The notes under the pieces are model-generated. The model did no database searches, was not told where the DNA came from, and saw only the letters and a list, made by a program, of their open reading frames with translations. Positions 51,418 through 59,750 of a stretch of 64,000 nucleotides of DNA are shown here, piece after piece; position 1 is the stretch's first letter; the number at the start of each line of letters is the position of its first letter. The DNA is from Clostridia bacterium (GTDB taxonomy: Bacteria; Bacillota; Clostridia; TANB77; CAG-465). Position numbers and translations under genes: made by a program. The stretch lies in NCBI GenBank assembly GCA_029256705.1, contig JAQSXK010000004.1:1-64000 (forward strand), in the 5' to 3' direction.

Positions 51418-52740
51418 TTATGTATTCTCTATAATTATATTTTGAACAAATTTATCGTTTTCAATTGTTGCATACATTTGTGCATGTTTATACCTTGAAA
51501 TTATATTGCAAGCTTCCCAAAGTCCTAGACCAGATTTTACTTTTTTACTTGAATATCCTTTTCTATATATACAACTTAAATCAATTTTTATTGATTGATC
51601 AAAAGTATTGAGTATTCTGATAACAGTTGCATTCTTTTTACTTACATGTTTTATCTCTAATCGTATATATTTATTCTCACATGCGGTAGTAGCCTCTATT
51701 GCATTATCTAATAGAACTCCAAATATTCTAGAAAGTTCAGCCATTGGAAAATTAATTTCCTTAAAACTAACTGTTACATCTAAATCCATAGTAATATTAC
51801 TTTCAGTAGCAATAAAATATTTTGAACCAATTACACCATAATTAGCGGGATCATCAAATATTGTTTTATTTATTATAGAAAGAGTATTTACAATATTACA
51901 TTCTTTCATTACTTTTAAAATATATTGTTCTAACTGATCATATTGTTTAGAACATATATAACCATTTATAGCTTGAAAGATATTGTTAAAGTCATGCTTT
52001 ATTGTTCTAACACCATCAACCATTCCACCAAGTGTCTTATTATCCATTTCTAATGTTCTTACTTGCTCTTGTATTTTTTCTTTTTCTAAAAAGTTAGAAA
52101 TATACCAAAATAAGAATATAGTTATAAACAGTAATTGTACAAAATTAATTAATAAAAACAATGGGCTATAGTTATACAAATTCATTGGTATTAAAACTGC
52201 TTGTGGAACTATTGTAAATAGTAATAAGTAAAGAACAATTTTTAAATAATTTCTGTTGAAAAGAGAAAAAAAATCTCTAATTTTTTGTTTGTTAATTAGT
52301 ATTTTGCTAAATATTAATATTCCTAAAAATAAGAATATAGATATACAAGCGTTGACTGCAAATTTAATTGAAGTACTTGCTATCATTTCTGATGCAGGAA
52401 TATTGAGTGCTATTGTAAATATAGTTACAACCAAAATTTCAGATATTATCAAAAATATAGGAAGGATAATTGAAATAATAGCAGCTTTAGATTTTCTTAA
52501 TTTTAATACAAAAGATAAGAATAAAAATGCAATTAACATCATAACTAATGAATTAATTGGAAATTTACCTAATAAAAATATCCCTGACAAGGTCGTGGCA
52601 ATAGCACACAAAAGAATATATATTTTATCAATAAAATCGTACTTTGTGTTCTGTACTGTTTGCGACAATGTAAGTATATAGTAGTAAAATAGCAAGAATT
52701 GTAAAGCATAAGATATGATATCTAAAGCGACGTTCGACAT
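51418..52740 (-). CDS. agrC: AgrC-type sensor histidine kinase
   Basis: The protein has 440 residues. Six hydrophobic segments fill the first 220 residues, as in peptide-sensing AgrC kinases. The kinase domain has the H-box TIKHDFNNIFQAINGY, the N-box GVLLDNAIEAT and the G-box GLGLWEACNII of the GHKL (HPK10) group. It should sense the AgrD-derived peptide and phosphorylate AgrA. It follows the agrA gene by three bases. Confidence 0.92.
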   Translation of the reverse strand: MSNVALDIISYALQFLLFYYYILTLSQTVQNTKYDFIDKIYILLCAIATTLSGIFLLGKFPINSLVMMLIAFLFLSFVLKLRKSKAAIISIILPIFLIISEILVVTIFTIALNIPASEMIASTSIKFAVNACISIFLFLGILIFSKILINKQKIRDFFSLFNRNYLKIVLYLLLFTIVPQAVLIPMNLYNYSPLFLLINFVQLLFITIFLFWYISNFLEKEKIQEQVRTLEMDNKTLGGMVDGVRTIKHDFNNIFQAINGYICSKQYDQLEQYILKVMKECNIVNTLSIINKTIFDDPANYGVIGSKYFIATESNITMDLDVTVSFKEINFPMAELSRIFGVLLDNAIEATTACENKYIRLEIKHVSKKNATVIRILNTFDQSIKIDLSCIYRKGYSSKKVKSGLGLWEACNIISRYKHAQMYATIENDKFVQNIIIENT

Positions 52741-52743
52741 AAA

Positions 52744-53424
52744 TTATTCCTCCAGTTTAAAATGTGAATTGATTGGGCATTTTAACCCGTTTTCAAAAAT
52801 GATAGTATTTCTTTTGTTATCGATAGTAGATATTAAATTTTTATTTGCTATATAAGATCGATAGCATTTTACAAAGTTATTTGGTAAATTGTCTAACAAT
52901 TTATCAAGAGTTATGGTGCTAGAATATGTATCTGTCAATGTGTGTATATAACTTTTATTTCTAATTTTTTCAATATAAACAATGCTGTCTATTTTAACAA
53001 CTAGTCCTTTATTTAAATGTAAAAATTTTGTGTTCTTAATTGAAAATTCATCAATTAGTCTATCAACAAAACTGTCCATTAAATTTTTACTTATAGGTTT
53101 TACTAAGAAATCGAAAGTTTTACTGACAAATGAAAGATGCATATATCTTATATGAGCAGATAAAAACACAAGGCAAAAATCCTTATTTATTTTTCGTAAC
53201 TCATTTGCAAAATCAATACCATTTTTTTCGGCATTTTTAAAAACAATATCTAAAATTAAAATATCAATTTCATTTTTTTCTATTGCTTTGTAGATTATAT
53301 CTTGCTTATCTGTAACAATTGTTACTTTTGCGTTGAAAGACTTTTGAGTAAACTGGTTCTCTAAAATTTTAGCGATACCATACGCACAATCGATTTCATC
53401 ATCACATACAGCGACTTTATACAT
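52744..53424 (-). CDS. agrA: AgrA-type LytTR response regulator
   Basis: The protein has 226 residues. The receiver domain opens with YKVAVCDDEIDCA and has the phospho-acceptor in IDILILDIVFKN; the C-terminal half is a LytTR DNA-binding domain (GLVVKIDSIVYIEKIRNKSYIH and KCYRSYIANKNLI). The ATG at 53424 follows GGGGGGAT at the right distance; the in-frame TTG at 53430 is too close to it. First gene of agrA-agrC, transcribed against agrBD. Confidence 0.92.
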   Translation of the reverse strand: MYKVAVCDDEIDCAYGIAKILENQFTQKSFNAKVTIVTDKQDIIYKAIEKNEIDILILDIVFKNAEKNGIDFANELRKINKDFCLVFLSAHIRYMHLSFVSKTFDFLVKPISKNLMDSFVDRLIDEFSIKNTKFLHLNKGLVVKIDSIVYIEKIRNKSYIHTLTDTYSSTITLDKLLDNLPNNFVKCYRSYIANKNLISTIDNKRNTIIFENGLKCPINSHFKLEE

Positions 53425-53458
53425 CGACAAATCCCCCCAATAACATAATACAGAATAT

Positions 53459-53487
53459 ATTATATCCCAAATTTTTTAATATGTCAA
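53459..53487 (-). promoter_or_regulatory. Sigma-A promoter of agrA-agrC
   Basis: On the minus strand: TTGACA (53487-53482), 17 bp, TATAAT (53464-53459), a near-perfect consensus. Confidence 0.8.
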
Positions 53488-53598
53488 CATATTTAAAAAA
53501 TAATTAAAAATATGTAAAAAAATGTAAAACTATGTAGAACAAATAATTTAGAATAAAAATTGTTCAATATAATATAATTGAAAGAGAGGTGCTTTAAC

Positions 53599-53934
53599 TT
53601 GAAAATGAACAAAAAAGATAAGAAAAAATGGTTTAAAGAGGTTATAAACAAAGATAGAGTAAAAGAAGTATCCTCAAAATTTAGGGAAGTTTTTTCTGAA
53701 ATGGTAGATATACCAGATGATGTAACGTATAATTCAAGTAAAATAACTATGATTGATAATAAAAATGTTCTGATAGAGGGTTATAAAAACGTTGTAGACT
53801 ATCATTTACACTATATTAAGATTAGGGGTAATAATATAGAAATCGTTATTGATGGCAAAAATTTAGATATAAAAGAAATAACAGATGAAGATCTTGTTAT
53901 AACAGGAATAATATATAGCGTAAATTTTAAGTAA
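53599..53934 (+). CDS. yqfC: Sporulation protein YqfC
   Basis: The protein has about 111 residues of the YabP/YqfC family: DIPDDVTYNSSKITMIDNKNV, LIEGYKNVVDYHLHYIKIRG and ITGIIYSVNF. YqfC and YqfD are mother-cell sporulation proteins needed in Bacillus. The start is a TTG at 53599 or the ATG at 53605; both fit the GAGAGGTG SD. The gene is directly followed by yqfD. I could not identify a clear sigma-E promoter. Confidence 0.88.
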   Translation: MKMNKKDKKKWFKEVINKDRVKEVSSKFREVFSEMVDIPDDVTYNSSKITMIDNKNVLIEGYKNVVDYHLHYIKIRGNNIEIVIDGKNLDIKEITDEDLVITGIIYSVNFK

Positions 53935-53949
53935 TAAGGTGGTGCAAAA

Positions 53950-55131
53950 ATGAAATTAAGTGATAAAGCAAAGAATACAACGGGTATAGTTGTAGTAGAG
54001 GTTGAAGGTTTTTTTACAGAGAGATTTATTAATTTATGTAAAATAAATAATATAAAAATTTGGGATATAAGAAATATTGTAAGTGGTGTTGTTAGGTTTA
54101 GTATACACATTTCTAATTTCAAAAAGCTTAGAAGTATAGCTAGAAAAACAAAATGTAAGGTAAAAATAAAAGAAAAAAAAGGTATATATTTTAAATTATT
54201 TAAGTATAGAAAAAGAAAAATATTGGTATATTTGACAATGGCACTAATATTACTTTTTATACTTTCTACTTGTTTCATTTGGAATGTAAATGTTAGTGGT
54301 AATAGCAAAGTATCAACAGAGGTAATAAAAGAAAAGTTAAAAGAGTCTGGTATATATGTAGGTAAATTTAAAATTGGAATGAACAAAAGTGAAGTTTTAA
54401 AGGATATAAGATCTTCACTTCCAGAAATCACTTGGGTTGGATTAGAAATAAGAGGAACAGATATTGAGATAAAGGTTGTAGAAAAAGTTATACTTGAAGA
54501 TAAAGATATACAAGATAATAGAATTGGAGATATAATAGCTACTCGTGAAGGTATTATAACAAGAATAATAGCTGAAAATGGCACATCTGCATTAAAAGAG
54601 GGAAGCTATGTTCAAAATGGAAGTTTGCTAATTGAAGGGAAAATATATAGTAAATTTTTAGGTGAAGAATTAGTTCATGCAAAGGGAATTATAAAATTAA
54701 ATACTCAATATATATTTGAGAAAGAGTATAAATTTACAAATACAGTAAAAGAATATACGGATGAAAATAAACATACGATAGGTTTTTCTATTAATTCAAA
54801 AGAAATTTATATTAATTATTTGAATAATAGTAAAAAATATGATAAACTTAAAACAAGTAAAAGTTTTAATATATTTGGTAATAATATTTCATTTGACTGG
54901 TATAAGTTTAGTGAATATAATGAAAAAGATGTTGTGAGTAGTAAAGAGGATATCTTGATATTGGCAAACGCAGAATCCAAAACATATATTGATGATATTA
55001 TTAAAACTGTAGATTCTGGAATTTTAATAGATGAAAAAGAAGAGATGATTGAAACAACAGAATCAATAAAATACAAAAAAATATTTACCGTAAACGAAAG
55101 AATAGGTAAGTTTGTAGAGAGGGTGCAGTAG
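53950..55131 (+). CDS. yqfD: Sporulation protein YqfD
   Basis: The protein has 393 residues. An N-terminal domain is followed by a membrane segment at about 95-115 and a large extracytoplasmic part with LPEITWVGLEIRGTDIEIKVVE and ATREGIITRIIAENGT, as in YqfD. It acts with YqfC in the mother cell during spore formation. GGTGG SD; in an operon with yqfC and ybeY. Confidence 0.9.
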   Translation: MKLSDKAKNTTGIVVVEVEGFFTERFINLCKINNIKIWDIRNIVSGVVRFSIHISNFKKLRSIARKTKCKVKIKEKKGIYFKLFKYRKRKILVYLTMALILLFILSTCFIWNVNVSGNSKVSTEVIKEKLKESGIYVGKFKIGMNKSEVLKDIRSSLPEITWVGLEIRGTDIEIKVVEKVILEDKDIQDNRIGDIIATREGIITRIIAENGTSALKEGSYVQNGSLLIEGKIYSKFLGEELVHAKGIIKLNTQYIFEKEYKFTNTVKEYTDENKHTIGFSINSKEIYINYLNNSKKYDKLKTSKSFNIFGNNISFDWYKFSEYNEKDVVSSKEDILILANAESKTYIDDIIKTVDSGILIDEKEEMIETTESIKYKKIFTVNERIGKFVERVQ

Positions 55132-55134
55132 GCA

Positions 55135-55612
55135 ATGGTACATTTAAATCTTGACGATAAACTTTTAGAAGCAGCTGAAGATGTAGATAAAAAAACTATG
55201 GGCGAATATGTAAATAAAATTATAGAGGTAGCCTTGAAACAAGAAAATATAATGGATAAAGAAATACATGTTTCAATTGGATGTGCTAATAGAATTGAGA
55301 TTAGAGAATTAAATAAAGAATATAGAAAAGTAGACAAAGAAACTGATGTATTGTCCTTTCCCATATTTACTAAAGACGAATTGGAAAATATAAAGTTTGA
55401 TCAAATAGAACTTGGGGATATAGTAATATGCCTGGATGTTGTAAGGAATCAATCCATTGAATATGATACAGGTATGAAAAGAGAACTATTATATATGATA
55501 ACACATGGTATATGTCATTTACTTCGGATATGATCATGAAATTGATGAAGATAAATTGTTAATGAGAAAAAAAGAGGAAGATATATTAAATATGATAGGA
55601 GTTTCGAAATGA
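55135..55612 (+). pseudogene. ybeY: ybeY (rRNA maturation factor / endoribonuclease), frameshifted
   Basis: The frame from 55135 encodes the YbeY N-terminal domain (ELNKEYRKVDKETDVLSFP, LGDIVICLDV) and reaches HGICHLL, then stops at 55533 after 132 residues. The missing remainder (GYDHEIDEDKL...MRKKEEDIL) continues in another frame up to the stop at 55610-55612, which overlaps the next ATG. Deleting one base at about 55525 (the C in CTTCGGA) restores an intact protein of 158 residues with the zinc motif HxxxHxxGYDH. The frameshift falls between the second and third zinc ligands. Sequencing error or a real mutation cannot be told apart here. Confidence 0.88.
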
Positions 55613-56397
55613 AAAAAAGTGAAGAGGAAAAGGAATTTATTAAGGAAGAACGTTTAGAGAAGTTAAAAAACAAGAAAAATAAGAACTTCTTTACTGCCAT
55701 GGGACATGCAGTGGATGGTGTTATTTGTGCATTTAAAACTGAGAGAAATTTAAGAATAGACTATATAATTGGATTATTTGTTTTAATTTCCAGTTTGTTT
55801 TTTGATTTTACTAAGACGGAATTTGCATGTTTATGTTTAACGATAGGATTTGTTATATTTGCAGAAATGATAAATTCTACTGTAGAATATGTTGTGGATC
55901 TAATAACAGATAAATTTGATGATAGAGCAAAGGCAGCAAAAGACATAGCAGCTGGAGGCGTATTTGTATCTTCAATTGTTGCAGTAGTTGTTGCATACTT
56001 CTTGTTTGTGGATAAAATATATATGGCAACAAATACGGTTCTTAGTACAATACTTAGCTCGAAATTATACATATTATTTACAATATTATTCGCTACAATT
56101 ATATTAACCGTAATATTAAAGGGAATATTTAGTAAAAGAAAAGATTATATAGTTTCCTATCCTAGCGCTAGGGTTACATTAGCATTTGCTATGACAACGT
56201 ATGTATATTTAATTACTAAGAGCATTTTTGTTGGTGCAATATCATTTTTACTAAGTTTAATAATAGCTCAAATAAAAGTTGAAAATGAAAAAACAAAACC
56301 GATATATATGATATTTAGTGCATTACTTGGTGTATTATTAGTTTTAATAATATACCAGATAGTATTACTTAAACCATATTTAATAAATATTTTATAA
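55609..56397 (+). CDS. Diacylglycerol/undecaprenol kinase with a degenerate PAP2-like C-terminal domain
   Basis: The protein has 262 residues. The first half is a DgkA-type kinase: NFFTAMGHAVDGVICAFKTERNLRID, EMINSTVEYVVDL and DRAKAAKDIAAGGVFVSSI (the conserved Glu and Asp of the active site). The second half has four more membrane segments and resembles a PAP2 phosphatase domain, but the motif normally written PSGHA reads YPSARVTLAFA and the later His is missing. So the kinase half looks active and the phosphatase half dead. It overlaps ybeY as ATGA. Confidence 0.82.
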   Translation: MKKSEEEKEFIKEERLEKLKNKKNKNFFTAMGHAVDGVICAFKTERNLRIDYIIGLFVLISSLFFDFTKTEFACLCLTIGFVIFAEMINSTVEYVVDLITDKFDDRAKAAKDIAAGGVFVSSIVAVVVAYFLFVDKIYMATNTVLSTILSSKLYILFTILFATIILTVILKGIFSKRKDYIVSYPSARVTLAFAMTTYVYLITKSIFVGAISFLLSLIIAQIKVENEKTKPIYMIFSALLGVLLVLIIYQIVLLKPYLINIL

Positions 56398-56411
56398 AGG
56401 GTAATTATAAT

Positions 56412-56450
56412 AAAATCACCAATACATGAATATAATGTATTGGTGATTTT
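56412..56450 (+). promoter_or_regulatory. Hairpin that contains the SD of the next gene
   Basis: A perfect 16-bp stem (56412-56427 with 56435-56450) with a 7-base loop. Its 3' arm contains GGTGAT (56442-56447), the SD of the gene starting at 56453, and ends in TTTT like a terminator. It may stop the dgkA transcript and also mask translation of any read-through RNA. Confidence 0.65.
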
Positions 56451-56452
56451 AT

Positions 56453-57220
56453 ATGTTGTATAAATTAAAAAATAAAACTAAAAATAAGATAGTTATTAAA
56501 ATTAGCATATTTGTTATAATGCTTAGCATAGGGATTTGTAAAATTATATATGATGTAAATGCAAATAATGTAATAGATGCTAGAGAAGAATACCAGTATA
56601 TAAGTGAAACTATGTCACTTGATGTAATAGCTAATGAAGAAGATTATGCGGTACAAAGAATAAACGAAAAGTATAAAAATTCTAACATAGATGTGTATTA
56701 TCCGGCAACTAAATATGAATTACTAAATACTGAAATGAAAAATATTATAGATATTAAGATTGCAAAATTTAAAGCTAATGTAAAAGAGAATACTGAATAT
56801 TCATTGTTTACAAATTTTGATATGTATAAATACAATAACTATATTAGTTTTGTGTTCCATGTTCTAGAAGATTTTATGGGGGCTCATCCAAATACATATA
56901 TATTTACAGTAAATTATAATATTAAAGATAATTCTATAGTAAATATTGATACATTAATTGGTAAAAGCAATAATATTTTAGATCAAATTTCTAAATATGC
57001 ATATAAAAATTTATCTAATGATAAAAAAATAAAAGAAATAAATTTGCCAAGTATGTTAGTAAACGGTACAAAACCTACAAAAACAAATTTTGAAGATTTT
57101 ATTTTTACAGATGAAGGATTAACAATTTTTTTTGAAAAATATAAAGTTGCACCATATGCAAGTGGTGAATTTGTAGTAACTATTCCATATATTGAGTTAA
57201 GTTTAAAAATTACTGATTAA
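56453..57220 (+). CDS. Secreted DUF3298 domain protein
   Basis: The protein has 255 residues. An N-terminal membrane segment (about 14-31) is followed by a DUF4163-like region (about 65-140, YYPATKYELLNTEM) and a DUF3298 domain (about 155-250) with FIFTDEGLTIFFEKYKVAPYASGEF + VVTIPY, as in RsiV-like and PdaC-like proteins. The lysozyme-binding anti-sigma factor RsiV shares this domain, but there is no sigma factor gene here. Its SD lies in a hairpin stem. Confidence 0.78.
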   Translation: MLYKLKNKTKNKIVIKISIFVIMLSIGICKIIYDVNANNVIDAREEYQYISETMSLDVIANEEDYAVQRINEKYKNSNIDVYYPATKYELLNTEMKNIIDIKIAKFKANVKENTEYSLFTNFDMYKYNNYISFVFHVLEDFMGAHPNTYIFTVNYNIKDNSIVNIDTLIGKSNNILDQISKYAYKNLSNDKKIKEINLPSMLVNGTKPTKTNFEDFIFTDEGLTIFFEKYKVAPYASGEFVVTIPYIELSLKITD

Positions 57221-57257
57221 AATATGAAAAAAAGCAAATAATATTACTGGTGGTAAT

Positions 57258-57887
57258 ATGTTCCAAATAATTATAGGGATAATTGTATTCTTTATTTTAT
57301 TTTTGTTTGTATTTAAAATAAAAATAGAAGTAACTATGGAAGAAGAATTATATATAGATGCTTATATTTTTAAGTACATAAGAATAAAAAGGTTTAGGTT
57401 TAATGAAGATGAATTAAAGCAAATAGAGACAAAGAGTCAAATATTAGCAAAGGACGAAGTGGAGAACTATTTAAAAGATGTAAAATTCAGTGATGCTAAA
57501 ATGTTTATAATGTATATTAAACAACTTCTAAATAAAGTAAGATTCGAAAAAATTGACTTTAGACTAAATATAAATGTTAATGATTATATATTAAATTCAT
57601 ATATAGTAGTTATAGTAAATACTGTCATATCAATGCTTATTAGTAAAAATATTGAAAAAATAAACACAGATAATTTATTTTACGTTGTTACCTCAAATGA
57701 AAAAAAAGTTAAATTGAATTTAAAATGTATAATGTATGGTAAAATTGCAGATATTATGTTTGTATTAATAAAGATAGTACGCTATGCTTTTAAATTGAAA
57801 AAGAGAGGTAATGAAAAACATGGAAAAGGAACATCCTATAGAAAGTCTAATGGTAACAGCAATGACGTCGCTAGAGTCAATGGTTGA
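57258..57887 (+). CDS. DUF2953 (YtfI-like) protein
   Basis: The protein has 209 residues. An N-terminal membrane segment (1-22) leads to a basic domain with the DUF2953 layout (VRFEKIDFRLNINVNDYILNSYIVVIVNTVI and a later strand pair). In Bacillus, ytfI and ytfJ (gerW) are adjacent, and the same order is kept here. Its last 77 bases overlap gerW in another frame. Confidence 0.78.
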   Translation: MFQIIIGIIVFFILFLFVFKIKIEVTMEEELYIDAYIFKYIRIKRFRFNEDELKQIETKSQILAKDEVENYLKDVKFSDAKMFIMYIKQLLNKVRFEKIDFRLNINVNDYILNSYIVVIVNTVISMLISKNIEKINTDNLFYVVTSNEKKVKLNLKCIMYGKIADIMFVLIKIVRYAFKLKKRGNEKHGKGTSYRKSNGNSNDVARVNG

Positions 57888-58242
57888 TGTCAATACGATA
57901 GTTGGAGATATAGTAACAACTACAGATGGAACTGTTATAATACCTGTATCCAAAGTATGTTTTGGATTTGCAGCAGGTGGAAGTGAATTTAACACAAATA
58001 AACTAAATAAATACTCTGAAAGTGCAAAACTACCATTTGGAGGTGGAAGTGGAGCTGGAGTAAATATATCTCCAATGGCTTTTTTAGTTATTAAAGATGG
58101 ATATACAAATCTACTTACGTTAAATAATACTACACCTTTAGATAAATTAATCGAATTAGTACCAGATTTAATGAACAAAATCAACGATTTTATAAACAAA
58201 ACGTATGATAAAAAACCAAAGGATATAGAAACAGAAGAATAA
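57811..58242 (+). CDS. gerW: Spore protein GerW (YtfJ)
   Basis: The protein has 143 residues with the family pattern HPIESLMVTAMTSLESMVDVNTI + VGD, GTVIIPVSKVCFGFAAGGSEF, a Gly-rich loop PFGGGSGAGVNISPMAFLVI and a C-terminal helix. In Bacillus YtfJ/GerW is needed for normal germination of spores. GAGAGG lies only two bases before the ATG at 57811, so the ATG at 57820 may be the true start. It overlaps the DUF2953 gene. Confidence 0.9.
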   Translation: MKNMEKEHPIESLMVTAMTSLESMVDVNTIVGDIVTTTDGTVIIPVSKVCFGFAAGGSEFNTNKLNKYSESAKLPFGGGSGAGVNISPMAFLVIKDGYTNLLTLNNTTPLDKLIELVPDLMNKINDFINKTYDKKPKDIETEE

Positions 58243-58290
58243 CTTTTAATATGATAAAGTTAGATAAAAGGATAAAAATTTAAAAATAAT

Positions 58291-58323
58291 AAAATGCAGG
58301 TAAAATTTCACCTGCATTTTTCT
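58291..58323. terminator. Terminator after gerW
   Basis: A perfect 11-bp stem (58291-58301 with 58310-58320) with TTTTT at its end lies between gerW and the convergent holin-like genes. Confidence 0.82.
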
Positions 58324-58329
58324 ATATAC

Positions 58330-58557
58330 CTAAACTTCTCTATCGTTATTTGCATTATTCTTTTTAATTTTTATCCTTTTAGAAGGTACATGTAAAACTC
58401 CTAAGAAAGATAAAATACTCATAATTGAGTTAACTATTATACTTATTGTGTTATCTGTAATTTTAATTATATTAAATCCAGATAATATTAAAAAAAATGT
58501 GGATAATAAGCTACTAATAAGAATAGGGTTTTTAAGCTTATCAATGATTTTTTTCAT
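58330..58557 (-). CDS. Holin-like small membrane protein
   Basis: The protein has 75 residues. Two hydrophobic segments (about 12-30 and 37-55) and a charged, basic C-terminal tail follow a short KKIIDKLKNPILISS opening that recalls phage phi-LC3-type and related holins (xxIKNPxFW). It overlaps the next minus-strand gene by four bases. With the endolysin-like gene nearby it may be a phage lysis remnant or a domesticated lysis pair. Family assignment is tentative. Confidence 0.5.
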   Translation of the reverse strand: MKKIIDKLKNPILISSLLSTFFLILSGFNIIKITDNTISIIVNSIMSILSFLGVLHVPSKRIKIKKNNANNDREV

Positions 58558-58772
58558 TTTTTTACCTTTTTTATTAACTTTTCCCTAATAAAATAAGTAG
58601 AATCTGTGAATATTCCAATTAATATGATTATAAAAGCTATAATTTTGAAAACAAACATGGAATCTACTATTTCAGAATTAATAGATAAGCAAGAAAAGTG
58701 GTACATGAATAATATTGAAGCAATGCAAGAAATAATAAATGGTATACAAAAAAACTTGAATATCCTTTTCAA
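58554..58772 (-). CDS. Small two-span membrane protein, possible second holin
   Basis: The protein has 72 residues from the TTG at 58772, which follows AAAGGTGGA; a longer frame to 58799 begins before this SD. Two hydrophobic segments (about 6-26 and 38-58) and a Lys-rich tail give a holin-like layout. It is coupled to the 75-residue holin-like gene. I do not recognise the family. Confidence 0.45.
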   Translation of the reverse strand: MKRIFKFFCIPFIISCIASILFMYHFSCLSINSEIVDSMFVFKIIAFIIILIGIFTDSTYFIREKLIKKVKK

Positions 58773-58929
58773 TTTTATTCCACCTTTTCTAAGATACAAA
58801 GGGTATCTTGTTATATTATATGAATATACATAAATCTTGGTTAACTGAAAGTAAGTTCATAGGACAACCTCTTTTTATATATACACAAATATTTAAATAT
58901 ATCATAAACTATATGTAGGAGGTTTAATT

Positions 58930-58986
58930 ATGAATGAAGAAAGAATAGAAACAATGGATGATATAGCAAAGGAGGTTGAAGAATAA
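58930..58986 (+). CDS. 18-residue leader peptide coupled to the endolysin-like gene
   Basis: The ORF MNEERIETMDDIAKEVEE has a very strong SD (TAGGAGGT) and ends in TAATG, where the ATG is the start of the next gene. Its own codons AAG GAG GTT form the SD for that gene. This is a classical coupling arrangement. The acidic peptide may have no function of its own or be a relic of a longer lysis protein. Confidence 0.6.
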   Translation: MNEERIETMDDIAKEVEE

Positions 58987-59711
58987 TGAAATATATAACA
59001 AAACTACCATTTGAAGGTGTGTTTAAAATAACATATCCTTATGGTATACTAGATAATAGATATGCAAGCGGAAGACACGATGGGTTAGATATGGGAAACT
59101 CAGTAAATCCAAGTGTATATAGCATTTGTTATGGAACGGTTTCATATGCAGGATGGGAGAATATAAATAATAAAAAACAGGGATTCGGATTATATGTATC
59201 AATAAAATTTGATATTAATAATAATGGATATAAAAAAGTATTTCTTGCGCATTTAGATAGTATAAATGTATTGGTTGGTCAAAACGTTAACCCAGCAACT
59301 ATAATTGGAACTATGGGATCAACAGGTATGTCAACTGGACCTCATACACATGTTGAAATAAGAGAATATGATTCAAACAATAATCTAATAAAGAAACTAA
59401 ACCCAGCAACTTATATGGGAATTCCTAACACAATTGGAACCTATGACAGTAGTAATTATAGAACTATAATACAGCCAGATATTAAAGTATATCAAATTGG
59501 CAGATATAAAGTAAACACACCTAATGGAGTAAATGTTAGAAAAGGACCAGGTACAAATTATGAAATAAAGAAAATAAATGAGTTATCTGCAGATGCAAGA
59601 AGTAAAGGTGGATATGTCAATGGTACTATTTTTGATGTTTTTGAAATAAACGGTAGTTGGGGTAAAACACCAAGTGGATGGGTATCTTTAGAATATGCAG
59701 TTAAAATTTAA
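58986..59711 (+). CDS. Endolysin-like M23 peptidase with SH3 domain
   Basis: The protein has 241 residues and no signal peptide, as in phage endolysins. The N-terminal peptidase M23 (lysostaphin-type) domain shows the zinc motifs RHDGLDMG (His31, Asp35) and GPHTHVEIRE (HxH). A C-terminal bacterial SH3 domain (about 170-240, GVNVRKGPGTNYEIKKI and WGKTPSGWVSLEY) binds cell wall. It should cut peptide cross-bridges. The upstream short ORF and the divergent holin-like genes suggest a lysis cassette. Export could need holin-like proteins. Confidence 0.82.
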   Translation: MKYITKLPFEGVFKITYPYGILDNRYASGRHDGLDMGNSVNPSVYSICYGTVSYAGWENINNKKQGFGLYVSIKFDINNNGYKKVFLAHLDSINVLVGQNVNPATIIGTMGSTGMSTGPHTHVEIREYDSNNNLIKKLNPATYMGIPNTIGTYDSSNYRTIIQPDIKVYQIGRYKVNTPNGVNVRKGPGTNYEIKKINELSADARSKGGYVNGTIFDVFEINGSWGKTPSGWVSLEYAVKI

Positions 59712-59750
59712 AGTAAAACTTGGATAATTATTGAAATAACGACATTTTCA

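Noticed and set aside
53541..53598. Sigma-E promoter for yqfC-yqfD
   Set aside because: CAATATAAT-like sequences occur, but the -35 and -10 elements do not fit the sigma-E consensus well enough.
57765..58199. Minus-strand frame opposite gerW
   Set aside because: It is antisense to a clear gerW gene and has no start signals.
58330..59711. An intact prophage
   Set aside because: Only lysis-type genes are present; there are no structural, replication or integrase genes nor att sites.
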